Shown here: positions 39,993 to 49,754 of the stretch, in pieces
Numbering within the stretch: the first letter of the stretch is position 1
How the letters are laid out: the number at the start of each line of letters is the position of its first letter
Program-made: the position numbers and the translations under genes
Source: Lethocerus indicus
Lineage: Eukaryota > Arthropoda > Insecta > Hemiptera > Belostomatidae
NCBI GenBank assembly: GCA_019843655.1
Contig: JACDQD010000004.1
Location: forward strand, 3,720,001-3,784,000
Direction: 5' to 3'
Length of the DNA stretch: 64,000 nt
The notes under the pieces: generated by a model
The model's input: only the letters and a program-made list of their open reading frames with translations
Told to the model about the DNA's origin: nothing
Database searches by the model: none

Positions 39993-41576
39993 CTAAAATT
40001 TAAATTTCAAATTCACAAAATCATACACAACAACATCTGTACATTTTTCTAGTTCCAATAAATTCAGATATTTTAAAAAAATACCATCCAATGAAGAAAC
40101 ATTAATTTTTTTATCTTTCAAAAGAGACCTAGGCAGATTTTCAATGAGATGATTGAAGAGGCACCTCAGTTCTAGAGTCAAGTTCACGACTGACTTAAAC
40201 AAAAGTTCCTTTGCCTTGGAGAGCATCTCATAACCTTCTCTTAATAGCACAACTTGCATGAACTTGGAAAAAAACAAACACTGAGCAGTACTCCTCCCAT
40301 ATAAAGTAACCACAGTACAACCAAATTCAGAATCTGAACCTTGTGTACTAATCTTAACTAGCAAACTATTCATTATATTCGCAGAGTTAAATGGATACAA
40401 AATATAATTATGAACCGATTTCTGAAAACCAATTTTAAGTAATAAATCTGTAACATTGAATACATTGCTTGTATAATTTAAATGAAGAACTTTTGTGTTC
40501 GCTGTAGCTATAAGACTCAATATTAATTCATTAGAATAATAAGAATCTAATATGACATTTCTCATTATAATATCTAAAACTCTAATTGTTACAACTTTCA
40601 TATAACTATTTTTCATTCCACCACACTGCACTAAACCAGAGAGAGAAAAATTTGTCTTTTCAAGAACTGTATATTCAAACACAATTATTAAAATGCCAGA
40701 TAAATAAGGAGGCAAGCCACTACTTTTCTCATAATACAAACAGTCATTGGATACTTTCTGCAATAGAAAAACTGTTCTGTATCCAACAGATGGACTCCAA
40801 AGCAAAAATTCAATGTTTGTCAATATTTTGTTCGAACAATTCCTAACTGGTATCCCTACTATCAATTTTCCTTCTAGAATCAAACTCCAGGACTGTCCCA
40901 ACAATACCTCGTTAGAAACATTAACATGAGTTCTCATATGAGCTAAATAACTATAATTATGTACAGATCTGTTAACAACATCCAATTCCGAAGCATTTAA
41001 ACTACAAACGGTGATTCCCTTCAGATCCATTATCAATTTCTGAGTGACAAAAACTACTTTCGACAAAGTATTTGCAGCCTCGGTAATTCTTGGCCTCAAT
41101 AAAAGGAGTAAATCACTCGGCGCCGAATTCCGAAACGAATCTTTTCCGCAGTGTACAACAGTACGGTTTACGTCTAGAATTTCGCGATTACAGACGCCGG
41201 CTAAGCCCAAATAAATAAGAGGCCTTCCGACATTAAGCAAGTCTCCAACTTTCAAATCGCACACCCTCTCCCTCTTGAGGACAATTTTCGGGCGATCGCT
41301 TTTCGTAACAACGTACAAAACCGACCCAATCTTCACCAAATAGCATTCCGTTTTCGGATAATAACTACAGAATTCAAATATACTGCTAATGCTGTTTTCA
41401 CTGTCCGGATTCAATTTCAAACTTTTCAAAACTGTTCCGCTCCGATTCAATTCAATGAATTCGCCACGTTTCGTTACAACAACCGAATTCTGTTTGTTCG
41501 CAGGCGAACTGAACTTTTCCGGGACCGAAACACAAAGTGAATTCTGCCTGTAGAAGACCGGTAACCATTCTTTCAT
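39993..41576 (-). CDS. Single-exon 527-residue protein, candidate FANCB-like
   Basis: An unbroken 527-residue frame with a clear ATG, in animal-like codon use; its 5' third is CpG-rich like other gene starts here. I see no signal peptide or catalytic motif. The N-terminal 140 residues are beta-rich, and residues 107-124 (DLKVGDLLNVGRPLIYLG) resemble the D-D-F-G-S-G segment that ends the FANCB propeller. Residues 234-252 (LEGKLIVGIPVRNCSNKIL) resemble the FANCB segment with D-S-L-V-V-G-V. The C-terminal part has TLYGRSTAQCLFFSKFMQVV followed by helices, also FANCB-like. In vertebrates FANCB scaffolds FANCL and FAAP100 in the Fanconi core complex, which monoubiquitinates FANCD2-FANCI in the nucleus. 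The protein is shorter than human FANCB (about 860 residues). The similarity is from memory and distant; FAAP100 is an alternative. That it is a real gene is much surer than its name. Confidence 0.45.
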   Translation of the reverse strand: MKEWLPVFYRQNSLCVSVPEKFSSPANKQNSVVVTKRGEFIELNRSGTVLKSLKLNPDSENSISSIFEFCSYYPKTECYLVKIGSVLYVVTKSDRPKIVLKRERVCDLKVGDLLNVGRPLIYLGLAGVCNREILDVNRTVVHCGKDSFRNSAPSDLLLLLRPRITEAANTLSKVVFVTQKLIMDLKGITVCSLNASELDVVNRSVHNYSYLAHMRTHVNVSNEVLLGQSWSLILEGKLIVGIPVRNCSNKILTNIEFLLWSPSVGYRTVFLLQKVSNDCLYYEKSSGLPPYLSGILIIVFEYTVLEKTNFSLSGLVQCGGMKNSYMKVVTIRVLDIIMRNVILDSYYSNELILSLIATANTKVLHLNYTSNVFNVTDLLLKIGFQKSVHNYILYPFNSANIMNSLLVKISTQGSDSEFGCTVVTLYGRSTAQCLFFSKFMQVVLLREGYEMLSKAKELLFKSVVNLTLELRCLFNHLIENLPRSLLKDKKINVSSLDGIFLKYLNLLELEKCTDVVVYDFVNLKFKF

Positions 41577-43206
41577 AGCGAATCACTTAACTGACTGAAA
41601 CGTTTCGGCAATTAGCCGAAGGGTGTATAGTTGAGAAAAGAGGGCGAGGAAACAAACGGCGACAGAGAGGATCGGAGATTGGGAGGATCTGGCGCTACTA
41701 GACTAACCTGTCCACCTTCACCTTCACCTTCACCTTCACCTTAACCTTAACCTTAACCTGGAACCGCCTGTTAAACTAAACGGCGGCGGCAAATACAAAC
41801 ATAGGCCTCTCACCCACTACTACATATACCCTTTTTGACTTCAACACTTCAATTCCAATTGTGTCCTAAATTAATGCTAAAATACTCCGTCAACGTTTCC
41901 TCTAAAATGCTCTTCTTGAATTCTCGCCCTTGATCGATGGTTATTTCTCGGCGGCAACCCAATTGCTTCTGGAAAGGCGAGATTTATACTCGATGCCGTC
42001 TTATTGCGTACACATCGGGTGTGATTCAGGCGAGAATACGCATCTATCCTCGTCAGAAACTTCTCATATCCCCAATAGAATAAGTCTAGGAGAGAAACTG
42101 TATAACCCACTTGACCGGAGATCGTGGATCGTTGGGAATAAAACTCTCTAAAGTGTAACTGTAATAGCATCTCTGAACGTTCAAATACATACAGCTATCT
42201 ATGACATTCTGCTTCGTCGTAGGACTGGCCTGTGTATTGACGAGTATTGAGCAATCCGTGGCCCGTGGGTCGCCCTGGGTACCCAACCAGCTGGGTAACT
42301 GCCAACTTTACGTTTACAGAGGATAGTGAGAAGGTGAAAGCTGTCTAACTTCAGATGAACCAAATAGTCGAGTGAGTACAGACGGTTAAAAACAATGACG
42401 CGTCCACCTGCGAAATAATAAGTCTTTGATGGTATTCGTAGATGCGCGTATCCTTTAAAAATAACAGAGAACCACTCCTTTGAATGGGAAAACTAAAGTT
42501 TATTGTTTTTTCCTTATTCCAACAATTTTTTAAGGGCCAGCTTTTCAGATGTCCGAGACGTTTACGCTTTCGTACCAAGAGGCGATCAATGGAGAGACGA
42601 GGTTCGGATCGAGGAGTATTTTGGGCTCCGGATGCCAGGGATGCACTGGCGGAGCCTCCACTCGATCGCATAACCAAATTGCCTCTTTCCTTCTCTTCTC
42701 TTCTATTTCCCCGACCATCTTTCTAAGTTTTCCTATTTTATAGTATTGCGCAATCAACTTCATCAGAGACAAGGCTTTCGCAAGAAGGTACGATTTTCTT
42801 ATTTTACCTCTGCTGACATACACTAGGGTTGCTTTCTGCAAAAAATGTCGTTCCTTCGATTAATTTTATCAGATAAAAACATGCAATTTACTCAACAAGC
42901 CACCCAACGCCTTTAATTTACTCAACCCAGCAGCACACACATACTGCAACGACGACAGATCTAATGCGCAATAGAGCATTAGAAATACAGGGGAAAACAA
43001 AAAGTCTACCCTGTAACCCGTTCAAACATATACAAGTCTAGAATTAATATGGCACTTTTGAGGATTAAAATACGAGTTGACTACATATAAGAGACGTAAA
43101 TGTAATTGAACATCCGTCCACCATCACCTTAATTAGTCCGAAGAAGGACATCCGATTATTGAATCCGATGAAGTTAAATGAAACATTTTTCCCTAAAAAA
43201 TAAAAC
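41577..43206. other. CpG-rich spacer upstream of the candidate FANCB-like gene
   Basis: The first about 190 bases are the likely promoter and leader of the minus-strand gene ending at 39,993, and they include a hexamer tandem repeat. A second CpG-rich block at about 41,880-42,770 belongs to no gene I can identify. Several overlapping open frames of 60-110 codons occur on both strands there, as expected in GC-richer DNA, and none has a recognisable domain. From 42,780 to 43,206 the sequence is AT-rich and probably 3' UTR of the next gene. Confidence 0.5.
41713..41760. repeat. Hexamer tandem repeat (CACCTT)5(AACCTT)3
   Basis: Five perfect CACCTT units (41,713-41,742) are followed by AACCTT, AACCTT and AACCTG. 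They lie 137 bases upstream of the minus-strand gene's ATG, inside its CpG-rich start. This is not the insect telomere repeat (TTAGG). Confidence 0.9.
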
Positions 43207-46200
43207 TCAGAATGCATTCACCTTTTCTAAGTTACTGTGGAGCACATTAATCAATAAAACACGTTTAAAATTTAAAAGATAAATAATATCTTGTTTACGT
43301 ATATTGTGTTCTGTAATCAGCCAAGCTGAGAGTCCAAAACTACAATTTGTGGACGCTAGAATTGAGAAATGATCAAGTATTAGCCATGATCTGATATTTA
43401 AAAGTGTTGGAATGAATATTTCTTTAATATCGCCTTCTTTTAAAGTAACACCTTCCAATTTACATATTACACACATGGCTTGAAGTATATAGCCTGTGAG
43501 TATTCGTGGGATGCATAATATTATAGCTTTTTAATGAACTTTTGATTCAGTTCTATTTCTAGAAATAACAATGCGACAATGTGAAAAATGTGAATTTTTG
43601 TAAGGAGCACCATTAGGCATGTTGCCAAAATAGTAGTTGAAATCAAAACAGGAGACAGGGACACATGCCTTTAAGAAATTCTGCTTAAAGGTCAGATCTT
43701 GAACTTAACTAACAAATCATAGTCACACAAAACAATCTTAAAAAAATAATGGCTATGATACTTAACATGGAATCATTAGGTGATTTGCAATTTTTGGCTG
43801 AAATATTGTTATTATTGTTATGTGTTTTATATTTCTGTTTGTGGCTCATTTATCAAGAATAGCTCATTTAGGTCAGAATCAAATCTGACTATAAAGAACA
43901 CCTAACAACTACAATATGCAAACATTTAATGTTATGACATAATTAGGAAAGCACTATACATTCTAGTTATTAATGAATATCAAGTCACTATACATAAACA
44001 CATATTTCAGAATAATGTGAATTCATAATGATAATAGTGTTACCTGTAGGTTTAAAATGAAATTTACTGCAATTTTTGCAAGGAGGGGAGATCTCACCTT
44101 TGTAAAAATAAGGCAATTCACTAAAAATATGGCATTTAAGGTTTCCTAAAAAAAATTATCGTAAGCCTATTGTGGTTATTTTTTTACACTTAATTTGCAC
44201 AAAATATTTGATTCTATTAATATATGGCCTATAACAATAAATTAAAATATTCAATAGTTTCTACTGTTTATAAAACACAAAGGTAAATGTTTGATAGCGA
44301 GGAATTATATTAAAAGAATAAATATTACATAACTAACTAAAAATATTTATTAAATATAGTTACAGGATATGAAGAATGTCTGACATAAGATGCAAGGATT
44401 ATCTGCAGAACCTTATTGAAGTTTTCCTTGAGAATGTGGTTAATACATAAATCAAACTTTGACATCTCACTTGGTTCAATATCTTTGAATAAACTAGCAA
44501 ATGTGAAAAAAGTAATAATTTGTACCAATCAACACAATTATCAATACAATATAGACCAGAAGAGTGTAATTTAATAAATAGTACCTGTGACAATAAATAA
44601 TAATTTTGCTAAGCCACAAATTTCACCAAGTAATATTCTAGAAGATAAATGAATTCAAGTATTCTAATATAAAGATTAATGAAAAGATTTTCTCACGAAA
44701 GAAGCTTAACATCATGTTGTTTGGGGCTGTAGAAATGGATAAGGTTGGACAATGTTTGGTATGCTCTGATTGCAACATCTGCATTACTATCATTCATCAT
44801 GTTAAATATATTAATAATTAACTGTTTACCTATCCTGATATCCACAATTTTTATTTTCATACTGGAGCTAATCTGAAATTATTCAGTGTTTAAATCAAGC
44901 TTTCTCTACTGTTTAATTAATAATTACATGTGGCACCAATAAATTTCATATTGGTAATATTTATATCTCATCAATAAATGTAATTAAGAGCATTGTTTTT
45001 GTTTCTTTATTTTTATTTATGGGCGTAATTGGGGTTAGATGTTATGTGCCCTTAAGATTAATATTATCACAAATAATTTACAAATATCATATTAATGATA
45101 AAATGTTCAGTATTTCTTTGAAAAACTAATAAAACTTCTATGATCAGAAGATCAAAGTTCATAATACATGGAAATCATTTAACAAGATTTTTTTATATTT
45201 AATATGTCAAATGTAGTCCATTTGCAAAGACAAGAAACTTTTCAATAAAAAATATCAATATTTTAGTGGTAATAAAATAATGGATAATTATCAGGTATAA
45301 GGACAAGAAAACAACATCCTTATCACACACACAAATTACTGACAATTATTCAGGACATAAATACTTATTACAAACCGAATATAAAACATCTGCAACTTCA
45401 GATCGACCAGGACCAAGTGATACTCTTGCCGACTGCACTGCAAGTGTTGACATTGTTAAAATAGTAAAGGCTTTTCCTTGTAACTTTTGACATAGCACAG
45501 TAACAGACTCTTTCAGTTTTTTCAAGCAATCAAGATCAGTTAATTCAGAAAGTTGATGGCAGAGCTTTATTATATGTAACTGTACATTCAGAGCTAAGAA
45601 AAGTATTACAATATTAGAAAAATTTGTTATAAATTAAACCAATCCTTACAAAAATAAAAAAAGATAAACATATAAATGTTATATAGGAAATTATTCAAAT
45701 ATCACCAGCAACATCAAAACATTGTATAACATTATAGATCACATTGCATCAAATTACTCACAGAGTTGGGCCCAGTTGAATTTATTTATCAAAACTGTAA
45801 ATACATCTATTGTTTCCCTGAGATATTTGTTGTTTTCATTCAATATGTCAATCATGAACTGAAGAAGTAATATTTGTTTTCCTTTACTCTACAATATAGA
45901 CAATAAAATAAAAAAAAGGATAAGATCATGTTATAATGTCAGTGTTTCTTAATTATCATTTATTAAAAAAAAATAATTGTTTTCATGAAACAAAACAGCA
46001 TTCATAAAATGTTTTACTGACTATGAAAAATAGATTCAATACATTGAGTGATAGGCTTTGATATTTCCAATAGTTCCACACCATAAATGTTCTACAAAAT
46101 ATTAAATTATTTAAAAGGATATTCATTGAAATCAAATATATAGTCCTATCAATACACTAATTCAAATGATATTATCACTGAATGATCTGATTAATTAGTA

Positions 46201-48234
46201 TCATACATTAATTATTATTAATCGCATTTAATTATATAAAAAATATAATTCAGTTCTCACTCCAAGACAATATCCAAATGTTCATATGGCAGACTCTTCT
46301 GTACATTCCTTTTTCCTACCTGAATTAAACAGGATACAACTTCCTCAGCTTCTGTCATGTGGCTTACAAACAGTAGAAATTATAAAAATAAATTATTTAT
46401 TATACATTATTAACATATTTTATGACTCCATTTCTTGGTATCTATATACATATTATAATTACAATGCAGGAATGTTTACTTTTAATTTTATCCACAGGGG
46501 CCACAAGTTTATACAATCTATTACTTTTAAGATACAGAAAATGACATCTTTTTGTGAATTACGTATTCATTAATGTGCAATACATAAACTACCTCTAGGA
46601 TATGCTTTTTGCATAATTATAATTCATGTAAACTGAATTAAACAACATTTACTTAAATTGCTCATCAATTTAAATTATATTTGTTTTATATTTAATAGAT
46701 CTTACTATTTTTTAAATAATAATATTTTTATACTTTATTGCATTTACAGAAATAATAATATTATACACTTTGTAGTAATAATAGTTACTATAAGTAAATT
46801 ATAGTTTATGTTTTGTAACACTAAAATAATTACTATATCATTTTTATTTTAAATATATTCATTATTTTATTTTAAGAATTAAAAGGCATTCACTAATGAA
46901 AATAGGCAGTAATTTTGATATAATTAATTTAAAGTCACTATAATATAATGTACACTATGTAAACTATGAATTTAATATATTTATGTGTTTATGAATTCAG
47001 TCAGTGAATTTACTGTCCATTAAAAAATAATTGAAACTAAAAATTATTAAGCTCACTTGTAGTTAATGTAAAAGGAATGAGCAGATAAAATTGCAATTAA
47101 TACAACTTCAACGTTAAAATTTAAGCTTGTTTTCTCTTCAACAAGTTCCTTTGACAGATCCTACTAACAATGAATAGATAAATAATAATTAGTACAAACA
47201 AGGTGAAAAATAATTAAATGAATGCTCTATTTATAAGGAATTAAAATTATATATTTTGAACCTATAATAATATAAATATGTTATTGTTAACGTAAACTAC
47301 AACTAAATGCATTGAAACTGTGAAACAATAACATATAACACAGGGAAAAATTTAGAAGACTAAAAGAAAAGGGCAATAATAATATTACTCCTGAGAAAGT
47401 GAGCATGTCTTTTAAACAAATAAGATTATACCAGAATGATCTTTAGAACATCTCTGTAGAAGTAAAAATCATTTTCATGAGCCATGTTTTTGAATGCAAC
47501 ACTTTTCAGTTGTTTAAATAATTTTTCATCATTCAACCATTGGTCTGAATTGTCATATAAGTCTTTCAATTTTGAAATGTACATTTCCATTTTGAACTTT
47601 GTTGTGATACAGCAGGTGCTATGAAAAATAATTATTTACTAGTGACTACAAGAATTAATATAGTTACATATTGTCAGTTATATTGTTAATTTATATACAT
47701 CGTATTCAGTCACACTACCCTAAAGTGTGTGATTGGAATTAAATGTTTATAAAATGTTTATCCTGAAATATTATTTGAATACACACACTACTTTTCATTT
47801 ATCGGTTCATAAAATTGCTTAAAAATATTTAAATTAAGTTAACATTTTAAATTAAAAATACCTGGTAACTTTATACAACAGTGATTATACATTCAAATAT
47901 TGTACAATATCCAAAATCTACTTTTCCAAAATAAAATTTGTTATAAAGCACAATTTTCTATATATTATAATATCGGCTGCCTTTAACTAGTTTATAAGCA
48001 GCTGATTGACATTTTCATTTGTTATAAATAACTCATTCAATAATGGTGTACAATTCATTTATACTAAGATTTAATGCAATTTTATTCAGTAATGAATGTT
48101 CAATTTCTGCATTGAAGTGAACAGGGATAAATCGTACACTTGTATGGAATAATGTGAACAAACATAACGGATTTTCATTCGTAAACAATTCATTTCCAAT
48201 AAAGGAAGATATGAAATAGAGGAAAATCCTTCCG
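43207..48234 (-). CDS. Unidentified multi-exon gene, helical-repeat-like protein
   Basis: A chain of minus-strand coding segments. Supported exons: 48,234-48,052; 47,618-47,432; 47,160-47,057; 46,091-46,018; 45,886-45,762; 45,593-45,376; 44,872-44,697; 44,493-44,364; and a last exon ending at the stop at 43,207 (starting about 43,499). Most neighbouring phases agree. A short segment near 46,345-46,314 (EAEEVVSCLIQ) and one further unseen exon are needed to keep frame, and the first ATG exon was not found, so the model is partial. The product is rich in Leu/Ile/Lys helices of about 35-40 residues, for example QLIINIFNMMNDSNADVAIR followed by AYQTLSNLIHFY, like HEAT/ARM solenoids. I see no catalytic motif or membrane segment. 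I cannot name the family. It is divergent from HEXIM, sharing a CpG-rich start region. Confidence 0.6.
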
Positions 48235-48734
48235 CTGTGCAATTAAAAAGACCGCCATAATCATTTTAAAATTTTGATTGTCGGTCTAAAGAAAATAGTG
48301 CAAACGGTCGGGTCTAAATCGAAATAACATCAAACGGCCTAAATCGTGAGAAACATTCCAAAATATAAGAAGGTCTGAATTGTTGGAGAAAGGAGCGCAA
48401 GCCTAATATCTTTAATTCGTACGAGAAAACAATAAAAGAAGGAGAAGACAATTTTAACGATCGACCAAAACCGAGCAACGACGGCTCAGTAGAGATAAAG
48501 TTAAATGGGAGGTTCGGCCATTTTGAGTGCGGAGAGAAGGTAAAGGGAGCGCTGGAGTAGTTAGCGGACTATCGTGGAAACACACATTGCAAATGGGTGT
48601 TCCTTACAGTGTGCTCCACCTCTCTATCTATCTCCCACTATTTAGGCATTTACTCCGTTTAATCCAGATATTTTATATTTTTGTGAGTGCGAGTTTTTCC
48701 GAGTGAGTGTATCCGTGAAATCTGGGTAATTGCG
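48235..48734. promoter_or_regulatory. Shared divergent promoter region, HEXIM and the minus-strand gene
   Basis: About 500 CpG-rich bases separate HEXIM from the first seen exon of the minus-strand gene. TTTTTAATTGCACAG at 48,249-48,235 is a good minus-strand acceptor, so that gene's first exon and start should lie within or beyond this stretch. No TATA box stands out. One head-to-head promoter is inferred from spacing and composition. Confidence 0.45.
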
Positions 48735-49754
48735 ATGTCCGAAATATCGGACAATACGGAACGGGCGGAGCTCGATTCGGGTGACGTAAAATGTCGTCTC
48801 GAAACGAGCAGAGCTCTCGACGATGGCCCGCCTAGCGGAGAGCGCGAGAACCCCCTGATTGCCTGTAAACACCCGGCCTCCAATCCTCCCCCAGTCGATG
48901 TCGAACATCTCGAGAGGAAGAAAAAGACCAGGAGGAGGAAACCTAAGCGGAAGAATCCCTACAACAAACAGATCACCGAGCACAGAATACACAAACCGAT
49001 CGGTAAGAGGATTTATGCTTGTAAACAACCAGTGGCACCCTACAATTCGAATCAGTTCCTCATAGAGGATCACAACGATCTCCAAGACTTCGATGTCAAG
49101 CTGTTAGCCGTGTCGGCCGCTGCAAATAAATCCTGTCTGGAGACTCAACCTCCTTCCATCTCCGGCCTGGACCCCGCAAGACCCCCTAGGCTTAGGGATT
49201 CTAGTTTCACTAGTGCCGACTCTGACGAAGACTTTTTCTATTCCTCCCCCGAAGATGAAGAAGAATTCCTCACCAAAGAGTTCTCCAACACCTACCAAGA
49301 CTTGCACTTTGAGAGTCTTACCCAGATGACCAAAACTGAGCTTATCCAACATGTTCTCCAACTCGAGGAGAAGGTAGATTCGTTGGAGAAGCGATTGGAA
49401 GCCGGCAAAATTAGGCCCGAGCGGACAAGAGAGAATGATAGCGGAGGTGAGGTAGGATTGGTGGACAAGATCTTAAAGTTCCAACAAAAGATATCTACTT
49501 TGGAATTAGCTAATGAAGAACTGCAACATGAAAATGAGAAGTTGAGACGGCAAAAGAAATGTTCTTCAGTGAGTTCTGTGGACTCTGAGAGTGATAGCTC
49601 TACTTCATCGGGAAGTAGTGAAATGTCTGACAATGATGATTCGGGAGAGTGTACAGAGATTAAAAATGGATCTCTTACCCCACACAGACTAATGAATGGC
49701 AATGACTGTATTGTTGATAATGACTGTTCTATGGACACTGACAGTGCCAGATAA
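48735..49754 (+). CDS. HEXIM: HEXIM, inhibitor of P-TEFb
   Basis: HEXIM, bound to 7SK RNA, holds the kinase P-TEFb (CDK9-cyclin T) inactive in the nucleus and so limits release of paused RNA polymerase II. The gene is a single exon of 339 residues (human HEXIM1 359, also intronless). The basic RNA-binding patch is at 61-73 (RKKKTRRRKPKRK). The P-TEFb inhibitory motif is at 102-105, reading PYNS instead of PYNT and followed by NQFLIEDHND. An acidic stretch lies at about 162-180. The leucine-rich coiled coil for dimerisation and cyclin T binding covers about 190-272. A Ser/Asp-rich tail follows. The frame is open upstream, but the first ATG is at 48,735. CpG is dense in the first half and fades in the second. 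Confidence 0.95.
   Translation: MSEISDNTERAELDSGDVKCRLETSRALDDGPPSGERENPLIACKHPASNPPPVDVEHLERKKKTRRRKPKRKNPYNKQITEHRIHKPIGKRIYACKQPVAPYNSNQFLIEDHNDLQDFDVKLLAVSAAANKSCLETQPPSISGLDPARPPRLRDSSFTSADSDEDFFYSSPEDEEEFLTKEFSNTYQDLHFESLTQMTKTELIQHVLQLEEKVDSLEKRLEAGKIRPERTRENDSGGEVGLVDKILKFQQKISTLELANEELQHENEKLRRQKKCSSVSSVDSESDSSTSSGSSEMSDNDDSGECTEIKNGSLTPHRLMNGNDCIVDNDCSMDTDSAR

Noticed and set aside
49104..49738. Long minus-strand frames opposite HEXIM
   Set aside because: Shadows of the HEXIM coding exon.
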